Assembly: GCA_002009475.1 (NCBI GenBank)
Contig: AYTS01000008.1
Span: 1 to 58,760, forward strand
DNA: 58,760 nt
Direction of reading: 5' to 3'
DNA from: Candidatus Brocadia carolinensis
Lineage (GTDB): Bacteria; Planctomycetota; Brocadiia; Brocadiales; Brocadiaceae
The notes under the pieces were generated by a model that searched no databases, was not told where the DNA came from, and saw only the letters and a program-made list of their open reading frames with translations. Positions 46,445 through 54,520 of the stretch are shown in pieces. Made by a program: the position numbers and the translations under genes. Position 1 is the stretch's first letter, and each line of letters begins with the position of its first letter.

Positions 46445-47833
46445 ATGGTAATTAATAAAAAGAAGGTATTTGTGTTAGGTCTGGACTCAGTACCCCCCGA
46501 ACTTATTTTCGATCGCTGGCTGGATCAGTTGCCGAATATACAACGCCTGATTGCTCATGGCAGATATGGTGAGATGAAAAGCACGATTCCCGCCATCACC
46601 TGCCCGGCCTGGATGTCCATGATGACAAGTGCGAATCCCGGCAGGCTGGGCATCTATGGGTTTAGAAACCGGTTGCGGTATGATTACGAGGGGTTATCAT
46701 TTGCCAATTCAAAATCCCTTCATGTGGAAACCGTATGGAATATCCTGTCAAGGTTAGGAAAAAAGGTTGTCGTAATTGGGGTGCCCATGACCTATCCACC
46801 CCAACCAGTCAATGGATGTATGGTCACCTGCTTTATGACGCCTGATACAAAAGGCGAGTATACCTATCCACCCGGGTTGAAGGCAGAGGTAGAAGCTGTT
46901 TCCGGGGGCTATATGCTTGATGTGGTCGAATTCAGAAGCGAGAATAAAGAATCGATCTTAAAAGATATCTACGCCATGACGGAGAAACGGTTCCGGCTCA
47001 CAAGACATTTTATCCGTTCGAAAGAATGGGATTTTTTTATGATGGTGGAAATGGGGACTGACAGGATACACCATGCATTCTGGAAACATCTCGATGATGA
47101 CCATCCTCAGCATGTGCCGGGTTCAAAGTATCAGCATGCTATCCTGAATTACTATAAATATCTCGATAAGGAGATCGGTGAGACTTGTAAACTTTTGAAT
47201 GATGACACCATGATCCTTGTTGTGTCCGATCATGGTGCCAAGCGGATGATGGGTGGCATCTGTATCAATGAATGGCTGCTTCAAAACGGTTATCTGAAAT
47301 TAGTGCACTATCCCGCAGGGTCTACTCCCTTCAACAAACTCATTGTCGACTGGGGAAACACGATGGTCTGGGGTGAGGGTGGTTATTATGGACGGCTATT
47401 CATGAATGTAAAGGGCCGAGAGCCAAAAGGGGTCATTGCTCCCCAGCACTATGAGCACGTGCGGAATGAACTGATTAAGAAACTGGAAGATTTGAGGGAT
47501 GAAAGGGGCAATACAATCCATACAAAAGTCTTTAAACCGGAGGATATCTATTCAACATGCAACGGCATTCCACCCGATTTAATTGTATATTATGGAGACC
47601 TTTCCTGGCGCTCTATTGGAAATGTTGGTACGAGGACGATTTGGGCAAGCGAAAACGATACGGGTCCTGATGATGCAAACCACGCACAATATGGAATCTT
47701 CATCAAGCACCATGGCAAAGCATTGGATGGGTTGCGGCTACAGGGAGTAACTTTATATGACATTGCCCCGACAATTCTGTCTTACATGGGCGTCACGGTA
47801 CCTGAAGACATGGAAGGAAAGGTTATTCAATAG
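46445..47833 (+). CDS. Alkaline-phosphatase-superfamily phosphodiesterase/pyrophosphatase
   Basis: 462 residues, type I phosphodiesterase/nucleotide pyrophosphatase fold. First metal site FVLGLDSVPPEL, nucleophile region STIPAITCPAWMSMMTSANP (Thr or Ser of TCPAW), later metal ligands in MGTDRIHHAFWKH, VVSDHGAKRMMGG and NHAQYGIF. The family includes phospho- and sulfo-ester hydrolases used on nucleotides, lipid headgroups or glycans. No signal peptide, so cytoplasmic. The start is weakly supported: ATG 46445 has no clear ribosome-binding site. Stands alone after the tRNA. Confidence 0.87.
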   Translation: MVINKKKVFVLGLDSVPPELIFDRWLDQLPNIQRLIAHGRYGEMKSTIPAITCPAWMSMMTSANPGRLGIYGFRNRLRYDYEGLSFANSKSLHVETVWNILSRLGKKVVVIGVPMTYPPQPVNGCMVTCFMTPDTKGEYTYPPGLKAEVEAVSGGYMLDVVEFRSENKESILKDIYAMTEKRFRLTRHFIRSKEWDFFMMVEMGTDRIHHAFWKHLDDDHPQHVPGSKYQHAILNYYKYLDKEIGETCKLLNDDTMILVVSDHGAKRMMGGICINEWLLQNGYLKLVHYPAGSTPFNKLIVDWGNTMVWGEGGYYGRLFMNVKGREPKGVIAPQHYEHVRNELIKKLEDLRDERGNTIHTKVFKPEDIYSTCNGIPPDLIVYYGDLSWRSIGNVGTRTIWASENDTGPDDANHAQYGIFIKHHGKALDGLRLQGVTLYDIAPTILSYMGVTVPEDMEGKVIQ

Positions 47834-48092
47834 TGGTTAACGCCCCCCCCCAGTCTACCAACTGGGCTCTGGATGATAAAGTATACATCAGAAAATATCT
47901 GCCAGATGAGGAAACATTGGCATCAAAGAAACCCAACGAGCGCCCCTGCCCTACTCGACTATCCCAGCACAGGCCTGCCTGCTAGCAGGCAGGCCGACCA
48001 CAAAGGACCGCGTCGTGAGCACTTAGGCGAACGACCAGCGCTACCTTTTTCAAAAAGCCGAATTGTTATAAAGGTTCTATGGTGACGCAAAC
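47834..48092. other. Intergenic region with 24-bp palindrome
   Basis: Contains the perfect palindrome at 47972-47995 (half GGCCTGCCTGCT). No coding region is supported between the two flanking genes. Confidence 0.5.
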
Positions 48093-48725
48093 TCACCTAT
48101 TAAGAACCATTTTCTCTGCATAGGCTGCTTCAACTACTTGTTTCGTCTTCTTTGCAAACTTGGCAATAAGCTTATCTAGCTTCGGGTTCAGGATAGGACT
48201 TGCCGCTTTTGCAATCAGGCCGAGAAAGGCATTGTCGAACTTCAAATGAACAAACGTCTTCACCTCTTCATAAGTGCCTGCATCGTCATTTTGTGTGGTG
48301 TAGTTAACCTCTAGTACAATAGAGCCTGAAAAACTAAAGAAAACTGCGGCGTTGCCGTGCCCCAGATAGGTAGCTTTCTGGGGCTGTCGATCCAATAGCT
48401 CAAATTCCCCGGTGACGTGTTTTGCCGGCATCTCGATGCCATAGCGGCCATTTCCTCTGACCTCAAGGATCAACTCCTTCTTTTTAAAATCCTTTCCATG
48501 TTTCGTGAGTTCCTCTACGTGTTCGATAAAATATTCAAGGGTCTCCCTGTCGGTGCGCACAGCGAGGGGCTTATGAATCCGGGTGATGGTGCTGTTGTCG
48601 ATGATGTGCTGCACTTTATCTTTTGCAACGTCTTCTGACCACAAAGGGTTGATTCGTGATATCCAAAGTAAAAAGATAAAAATCATTCGATAAAAGTAGA
48701 AAGGATTCTTATTGACAGTCTTCAT
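48093..48725 (-). CDS. Predicted exported protein, possible START-like lipid-binding fold
   Basis: 210 residues. N-terminal signal-like helix (FYFYRMIFIFLLWISRI) with a likely cleavage near WSED. The mature part has alternating strands (VTGEFELLDRQPQKATYLGH, GSIVLEVNYTTQNDDAGTYE) ending in a long basic helix IAKAASPILNPKLDKLIAKF, an arrangement reminiscent of SRPBCC/START proteins. The family is not certain. Divergent from cobS, with about 90 bp between the starts. Confidence 0.5.
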   Translation of the reverse strand: MKTVNKNPFYFYRMIFIFLLWISRINPLWSEDVAKDKVQHIIDNSTITRIHKPLAVRTDRETLEYFIEHVEELTKHGKDFKKKELILEVRGNGRYGIEMPAKHVTGEFELLDRQPQKATYLGHGNAAVFFSFSGSIVLEVNYTTQNDDAGTYEEVKTFVHLKFDNAFLGLIAKAASPILNPKLDKLIAKFAKKTKQVVEAAYAEKMVLNR

Positions 48726-48817
48726 AAAAATTCATAAGCTCATGAAATTTAGTGATATCTATTAACTTTGTTTATTGCACTATTTTATTTGTTTTCTGGA
48801 AGATCGGAAATAGAAAA

Positions 48818-49627
48818 ATGAGCAACTTTCTATGGGCGCTTAAATTTCTCACGATTATCCCTATTGACGGAGAAGACAGGATAAAACTAAAGGATTTTAG
48901 CCATGTGGCATACTGGTTTCCTGTGGTGGGTTTCTGCATAGGTGTTTTTTTGTGTCTTGGTTATCTGCCGTTGTATGCCTTTTTCCCCCCTCTTGTTGCG
49001 AACGCCCTGATTATCCTTGTTTTTATTGTTATAACAGGCGCACTTCATCTCGACGGACTTGCCGATACCTGTGACGGCATTTGGGGTGGCTGGAATAAGG
49101 AAAAACGACTGGAAATCATGAGGGACAGCCGCATTGGCAGCTTTGGGGCTATTGGGATGATTGGTATGATCGGGCTCAAATACGCCAGTTTCCTGAGCAT
49201 TGGAGAAATCTCTGCGACAAATATTTCGCCTTTCAGTGGATGCCTACCATGCGTTTTCTGCTCTCTTTCACCTGTCGTAATACATAAGTGTGTTGCGTTG
49301 ATGATTATGCCCGTTGTCGGAAGGTGGGCGCAGGTCTGTGCTGCCGGGGTATCGACGGATGCCCGAAATGAATCGGGTACCGGAAGTTTTATTATAGGAG
49401 GTACAACGTGGATACAAGTGTTCTACGCATCAGTATTCCCGCTAGCTTTATTTTGGTTTTTTTACCATCTGTATGGATTTGCAATATTTGCAATAATAAT
49501 TATTTTCACCTTAGGATGGATTTGGTATATTAAAAAGAAAATTGGTGGGATGACGGGAGATACCCTGGGTGCTACTAATGAGGTTGCTGAACTCATGTTC
49601 TTACTAAGTCTGTTGATATTATCATAG
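48818..49627 (+). CDS. cobS: Adenosylcobinamide-GDP ribazoletransferase (cobalamin synthase)
   Basis: Integral membrane enzyme joining adenosylcobinamide-GDP to alpha-ribazole, the last assembly step of B12. 269 residues from ATG 48818 (an earlier in-frame ATG at 48752 gives an unlikely extension). FLWALKFLTIIPI start, ALHLDGLADTCDGIWGGWNK with acidic Mg site, MRDSRIGSFGAIGMIGMIGLKY and a late GMTGDTLGATNEVAELMFLL are the family signature. Several TM helices. The region after it is a repeat, then cobU. Confidence 0.95.
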   Translation: MSNFLWALKFLTIIPIDGEDRIKLKDFSHVAYWFPVVGFCIGVFLCLGYLPLYAFFPPLVANALIILVFIVITGALHLDGLADTCDGIWGGWNKEKRLEIMRDSRIGSFGAIGMIGMIGLKYASFLSIGEISATNISPFSGCLPCVFCSLSPVVIHKCVALMIMPVVGRWAQVCAAGVSTDARNESGTGSFIIGGTTWIQVFYASVFPLALFWFFYHLYGFAIFAIIIIFTLGWIWYIKKKIGGMTGDTLGATNEVAELMFLLSLLILS

Positions 49628-49929
49628 CGCAGCAAAGCCGCACCCAATTCTCCGTTGTGAAAACGGGAGATCGCTTCGGGAAAGACCCTCGCAATGACAC
49701 CGGCTATGCTTGGATGGCATATGATGCGTTGTCATTGCGAGCACATTCGCGTTGCTCAGTGTAAACTCCGCGAAGCAATCTTTCTCTCATAAACAATCTG
49801 TACCTCCTGATAAGGGATAAATAGGGTTGTGAAAAAACTTACAAAAAAAGAAGGTTTTACACGGTAATACTATAAATAAGGGAGTAATTGTTCTGCATTG
49901 AATATTTTGAAGAGTAGTATGGCATTCCA
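49628..49929 (+). repeat. Dispersed repeat, copy B (units 1 and 2)
   Basis: 49628-49805 matches 4515-4672, with an extra insertion near 49742-49775. 49826-49874 (GTTGTGAAAAAACTTACAAA onward, ending GGTAATACTATA) matches 4691-4739. The whole cobS-cobU gap is made of this element; cobU starts 56 bases later. Confidence 0.75.
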
Positions 49930-50496
49930 ATGGCCAAAATAACCTTTGTTCTTGGTGGAGCACGGAGCGGAAAATCAGCCTTTGCAGAAGGGCTTGCTAG
50001 GAAGTATAATGGCGTTGTTTATATCGCCACCGCGGAGGCAAAAGATGACGAAATGCGTGAACGGATTCGTACCCATCGTGCCCGACGCCCCTCGAACTGG
50101 AAGACGATTGAGTCTCCTTACCACGTGGACAGGGTTGTGTCAGGTTTGAACGGCACGACAGACCTTGTTTTCATAGATTGCATTACCCTCTATATTACGA
50201 ATATGCTTTTGAGTGACGAAACAGATAATTCCGCCGCTTGCACTAAGACACAGACCCTGAATTCACACCAAAGACAACAGGTGATTCTTTCAGAGATTCA
50301 TAAACTGGGTCAGGTGTGCCGTGAATCTGGGTCGGATGTGATTCTGATATCGAATGAGGTTGGCTTAAGTATTGTGCCCGATAATGCCTTATCTCGCGAA
50401 TTCCGGGATATTGCCGGTTACGCAAACCAAATTCTTGCCGATGAAGCGAATGAGGTATATTTTATGGTGGCGGGAATTGCCCAGAGAATAAAATAA
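49930..50496 (+). CDS. cobU: Bifunctional adenosylcobinamide kinase / guanylyltransferase
   Basis: Phosphorylates adenosylcobinamide and attaches GMP, giving the substrate for CobS. 188 residues. P-loop FVLGGARSGKSAFAE (6-20), YIATAEAKDDEMRERIRTHR carrying the guanylylated His, VFIDCITLYITNML, then ISNEVGLSIVPDNALSREFR and a final GIAQRIK. Normal length. TAATG overlap with holA suggests translational coupling, an odd pairing that probably reflects a compact transcription unit. Confidence 0.95.
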   Translation: MAKITFVLGGARSGKSAFAEGLARKYNGVVYIATAEAKDDEMRERIRTHRARRPSNWKTIESPYHVDRVVSGLNGTTDLVFIDCITLYITNMLLSDETDNSAACTKTQTLNSHQRQQVILSEIHKLGQVCRESGSDVILISNEVGLSIVPDNALSREFRDIAGYANQILADEANEVYFMVAGIAQRIK

Positions 50497-51488
50497 TGGA
50501 TATTTATCAGTTTAAGACCTTAATGAATAAAGGCAAAGGCTCCCCAGTCTTCGTATTTTATGGAGACGAATCATTTTTTATCCATGAGGCACTTTCTACG
50601 GTGAAAACTCATGTCCTCAAGGATAACGATCCCGCCTTAGCTTTGGTTGAATTCAACGGTGATGAAATCTCCGGCGGTATGCTGTTTGACGAATTACGAA
50701 CGGTACCGTTCTTTCCGGGTGTAAACAAGCTGGTTCTTGTTGATGAAGCGGATGATTTTGTTGAAAAAAACCGGGGCATCCTTGAAAAGTATTTACAAGC
50801 GCCAGCAAAACGTGCCCATCTGGTGTTGATATGCAATAAATGGGATAAACGAACAAAAGTGGCAACTCTTGTGGAAAAGGTTGGGATTTCTCTTGAGTGT
50901 AAAAAGTTAAAGGAACACTCGTTGCCAAATTGGGTGCAGAGTCACGTACGACAATATAAAAAAGAGATCACTGCCCTTGCGACTCAAAAACTGGTGGAGG
51001 ATGTAGGTAGCAATCTGGCAATTCTGGACAAACATCTTGAAAAGTTATCCATTTATCTGGATGAAAAGACTACTATTGATGAAAGGGATGTGGATGCCCT
51101 CGTGGGTGTGGATCGGGACCGGACGGTATTTGAGCTCACGGAGGCCGTTGCGCAAAGAAACGTTACACTGGCGATGAAAGTATTAATTCAAATGTTGTCA
51201 CATGGCGAAGATTCGGCAAGAATTATTAGTTTATTGGCCTGGCAGATTAAACGGCTATGGAGAGCAAAACAACTGCTCCAGCAGGGAGAAAACGAGCAAA
51301 AGGTCGCTGCTGAGTTACAGATTGTCCCGTTTTTTGCAAAGCGTTTTTTTGAACAAGTCAAACGGTATAGCGAGGAAGATCTGGCAAAAAATCACGAACT
51401 TTTATTAGAAACCGACCTGAAAAGCAAGACCGGCTCTTTAAGCACACAATTATTGCTGGAACTGCTCGTTTACAGACTCTGTGCCTAG
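50496..51488 (+). CDS. holA: DNA polymerase III subunit delta
   Basis: Clamp-loader subunit that opens the sliding clamp. 330 residues. SPVFVFYGDESFFIHEALST is the N-terminal AAA-like start, then LRTVPFFPGVNKLVLVDEAD, the middle DVGSNLAILDKHLEKLSIYL and C-terminal domain LAWQIKRLWRAKQLLQQGEN. Family divergent but the order of blocks is clear. Starts inside the cobU stop. Confidence 0.9.
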   Translation: MDIYQFKTLMNKGKGSPVFVFYGDESFFIHEALSTVKTHVLKDNDPALALVEFNGDEISGGMLFDELRTVPFFPGVNKLVLVDEADDFVEKNRGILEKYLQAPAKRAHLVLICNKWDKRTKVATLVEKVGISLECKKLKEHSLPNWVQSHVRQYKKEITALATQKLVEDVGSNLAILDKHLEKLSIYLDEKTTIDERDVDALVGVDRDRTVFELTEAVAQRNVTLAMKVLIQMLSHGEDSARIISLLAWQIKRLWRAKQLLQQGENEQKVAAELQIVPFFAKRFFEQVKRYSEEDLAKNHELLLETDLKSKTGSLSTQLLLELLVYRLCA

Positions 51489-51893
51489 AGCGAAAAATAG
51501 ATTTATCAAGCCTTATAAATAGGGCAGAAAATATGATAAAAAGAATTTGTTTAAGAGAGAAAGATTGCTTCGCTTCGCTCGCAATGACAACACACAATAT
51601 ATCTTCAAAGCATAGTCTGTGTCATTTCGAGGGATTTTTCCGAAGCAATCCCCCGCTTTCACAATGGAGAATTGGGTGCGGCTTTGCTGCGCTATAGTAT
51701 TACTGTGTAAAAACCTCTTTTTTTATAAGTTTTTTTAACACACCTCTAACTTCTTGAGTAGGTCAACCGTCCCCGGTTGACATTATAAATGACAAGCGGG
51801 GACGCTTGTTCTACTGATAGAGGGGAATTGGTTGCGGCTACACCGCGTTATAAGGCATCTTTACAACACCGTGATTTGAGAAAGGAAAGAATA
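51489..51893. other. Intergenic region made of repeats
   Basis: Holds inverted dispersed repeat copy C (51552-51692), inverted unit 2 (51693-51739) and a paired-hairpin REPIN-like element (51758-51814). Units 1 and 2 are in a different relative order here from copies A and B, showing that they are separate elements. No gene. Confidence 0.6.
51758..51814. repeat. REPIN-like pair of inverted hairpins
   Basis: Starts GTAG and ends CTAC. The first hairpin is GTCAACCG/CGGTTGAC, the second ACAAGCG/CGCTTGT, separated by ATTATAAAT. GTAG next to a hairpin is the 5' tetranucleotide known for REP elements processed by RAYT enzymes. Confidence 0.5.
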
Positions 51894-52541
51894 ATGAAGT
51901 TTTTTATTGATACAGCGGACGTGAAAGAAATTCGTGAAGCTCACAGTTTAGGCATCCTGGACGGAGTGACAACAAATCCATCGTTGATAGCCAAGACGGG
52001 CAGGCCTTTTCGCGAGACGATTGAGGAGATCTGCTCCATTGTAAAAGGTCCTGTGAGCGCCGAGGTGGTAAGTCTGGATACGGAAGGTATGCTCAAAGAA
52101 GCTCGGGAACTGGCAAAGATTGCCGGTAACATTGTCGTCAAAATTCCTTTGATAAAAAACGGTCTGAAGGCCGTGAAACGGTTAACGGAAGAGGGCATTA
52201 AGACCAACGTAACTCTCTGTTTCTCCTCGAATCAGGCACTTCTGGCGGCAAAGGCCGGCGGTACGTATGTAAGTCCCTTTGTCGGGAGACTGGATGACAG
52301 AGGACAGGCCGGTATGGAACTTATACAGGAAATCCGCACCATATATGATAATTATGGCTTTCAAACGGAAATCATTGTTGCCAGCATCCGCAATCCTGTG
52401 CATGTCCGTGATTCGGCGTTAATGGGAGCGGACGTTGCAACGATTCCCTTTAATGTCTTTGATTTACTTGTTCAACATCCGCTTACGGATGATGGCGTCA
52501 AGAAATTCCTGGCTGATTGGGAAAAGGTGCCAAAAAAGTAG
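51894..52541 (+). CDS. tal: Transaldolase / fructose-6-phosphate aldolase-like protein
   Basis: 215 residues, the short TalC/FSA class. [20 protein letters not shown], then [14 protein letters not shown]; the Schiff-base lysine is K83 in [40 protein letters not shown] sequence and [21 protein letters not shown] follow. It carries out transaldolase or F6P aldolase chemistry in the pentose phosphate route; sequence alone does not separate the two. ATG 51894 has GAAAGGA upstream; an in-frame ATG at 51789 is unlikely. Confidence 0.93.
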   Translation: MKFFIDTADVKEIREAHSLGILDGVTTNPSLIAKTGRPFRETIEEICSIVKGPVSAEVVSLDTEGMLKEARELAKIAGNIVVKIPLIKNGLKAVKRLTEEGIKTNVTLCFSSNQALLAAKAGGTYVSPFVGRLDDRGQAGMELIQEIRTIYDNYGFQTEIIVASIRNPVHVRDSALMGADVATIPFNVFDLLVQHPLTDDGVKKFLADWEKVPKK

Positions 52542-52797
52542 ATTAGAAATACGCATTGCAAAATTTAAGGCAATGAATACCAGGCTAAGTTCACAGTATT
52601 AGGAATTTTAAACAAGAATCACTCCCCCCTTTAATGGCGACAGACCAGGTGGGAGCAAAAGAAGAATGCCTACCACCCTAGCTCCTCCAGCCTGTCTGCG
52701 TGTGGGCACAGATCAAAGGGTGGGGAATGCTTAGCTGCCGAAGGTCGGCTGTTGTATGGCCGGGCTGGATCCGATACGGCCGATGGAGGGGAATTTC
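52542..52797. other. Intergenic region
   Basis: Contains fragments of dispersed G/C-rich repeats (GCCTGTCTGCGTGTGGGCAC near 52690). I considered an SRP RNA here and found no conserved core. Confidence 0.4.
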
Positions 52798-54145
52798 ATG
52801 ACACTAAAGAAACTACAAAAAGATTTGTTTGACACAAAGGCACGAGTGATAAAAAAGGCCCCCCTTGCTGACCGGATGAGACCGCACGATTTAAAAGATT
52901 TTGTCGGACAGGAACATCTGGTGGGCGCAGGCAAGATACTTCACAGACTTGTGGAAAACAGAGAAATGGTGTCTCTGATATTCTGGGGACCTCCCGGCGT
53001 TGGAAAGACGACGCTGGCTTTTATCATTGCCCAGGCAATGGATGCGCATTTTGTCTCGTTTTCAGCGGTGTTGTCAGGAGTCAAGGAGATCCGTGGTGTC
53101 ATTGAAGACGCGAAAGAACAATTAAAATTTTACGGAAAAAAAAACCATCCTCTTTGTAGACGAGATTCACCGGTTTAACAAAGCGCAGCAGGATGCATTT
53201 CTTCATCATGTGGAAGACGGTACGATAACCCTCGTGGGCGCCACGACTGAAAATCCTTCCTTCGAGGTAAATGCCCCGCTGCTCTCGCGTTGCAAGGTGT
53301 TGGTACTGGAACAACTCACTGACGACCATATCAAGGGTATTATGACAAACGCCCTCGCGGATAAAGATCGGGGGCTTGGTAATCTGAACGTGGAGCTGCA
53401 AAACGACGCCTTTGATTTTTTGGCGCGCCTTGCGCAGGGAGATGCGCGGGTAGCCTTAAATTCCCTGGAAGCGGCTGTCATGCTTTCAAAACCCGATCAG
53501 GCAGGAAAGCGGATGGTAACTCTGGAGACAGCCCAGGAAGCAATACAGCGGAAGGCCCTCCTCTATGACAAAGGAGGCGAGGAGCATTACAACGTCATTT
53601 CCGCTTTTATTAAATCCATGCGGGGGAGTGACCCTGATGCCGCCCTTTACTGGCTGGCGCGGATGCTGGATGCGGGTGAGGACCCGCTCTTTGTTGCGCG
53701 ACGTATGATCATCTTTGCTTCAGAAGATATCGGAAATGCAGATCCGCAGGCTGTTCAGATGGCAATTGCCATTAAGGATGCCTTTGACTTTATCGGTATG
53801 CCGGAAGGTTGGATACCCCTTGCCCAGGGTGTTACCTATCTTGCCTGCGCGCCAAAAAGCAATGCATCATATCTGGCTTATCTGGCGGCATTGAAGGATG
53901 TCAGGGAAAAAGGCGCCTTGCCCGTGCCTTTTCATATTCGTAACGCCCCCACCCCATTAATGAAAGACCTGGGATATGGTATGGGTTACAAATATCCGCA
54001 TAGTTTTGGTGGATATACAGAGCAGGTTTATCTGCCTGACGAATTGCAGGACAGAGAATACTACAAACCAACGGAAAACGGATTTGATAAGGAGATCAAA
54101 GAGCGTCTTACCCGGTTTAAAAAAGACCGCAACCTGATAAAATAA
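52798..54145 (+). CDS. rarA: Replication-associated recombination protein A (frameshifted)
   Basis: AAA+ ATPase (MgsA/RarA/WRNIP1) acting at stalled forks, about 448 residues when joined. ATG 52798 has GGAGGGG upstream. ADRMRPHDLKDFVGQEHLVG, Walker A FWGPPGVGKTTLA, then at the A9 run 53136-53144 the frame changes; removing one A joins YGKKTILFVDEIHRFNKAQQ (Walker B), followed by DAFLHHVEDGTITLVGATTE and C-terminal YKYPHSFGGYTEQVYLPDEL. Family length and order are normal, so the gene is probably functional. Confidence 0.93.
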
Positions 54146-54520
54146 GGCAATTTTATCACTTACAAAGATAACCCATTAAAATGTTTAATTATTTTGAATT
54201 TACATAAATTTAAGGTATAATGTCTACGCATGTTTTTTTGAGTGTCATAAGCGTCTCAAACAAGTATACAGCACCTGTCATTGCGAGGACGGCAGCCCGA
54301 AGCAATCGCTACGGTATGGATTGCTTCGCTTTGTTTGCAGTGACAACTTTTTATGGTAACTATAGTTTTGGACAGAAAGAGGAAGTCTTATGCAAAAAAT
54401 GAGTGAAAGGAGGAGAAACAACAGAGTTCTTACTACATTACTAATATTATGGTTGTATCGCTTTTGGTCACAACAAGGCCGTAGTAATCTATGTTATTTT
54501 TTCATAAGGAGGGAAAAACA
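54146..54520 (+). other. Intergenic region with promoter-like sequence and short repeat
   Basis: A sigma70-like pair TTGAAT (54194-54199) and TATAAT (54216-54221) with a 16-base gap faces the Cache gene, about 300 bases upstream. A short relative of the dispersed repeat (CATTGCGAGGACGGCAGCCC, ending GTTTGCAGTGACAAC) is at 54277-54345. No ORF is supported. Confidence 0.45.

Noticed and set aside
46146..46451. Plus-strand ORF across the tRNA, with VAQLAEH...VVGSTPIAG
   Set aside because: This peptide is the well-known translation artefact of a tRNA gene; the cloverleaf at 46227-46299 explains it.
52600..52797. Small SRP RNA before rarA
   Set aside because: The G/C-rich stretch lacks the conserved tetraloop and symmetric-loop core of SRP RNA.
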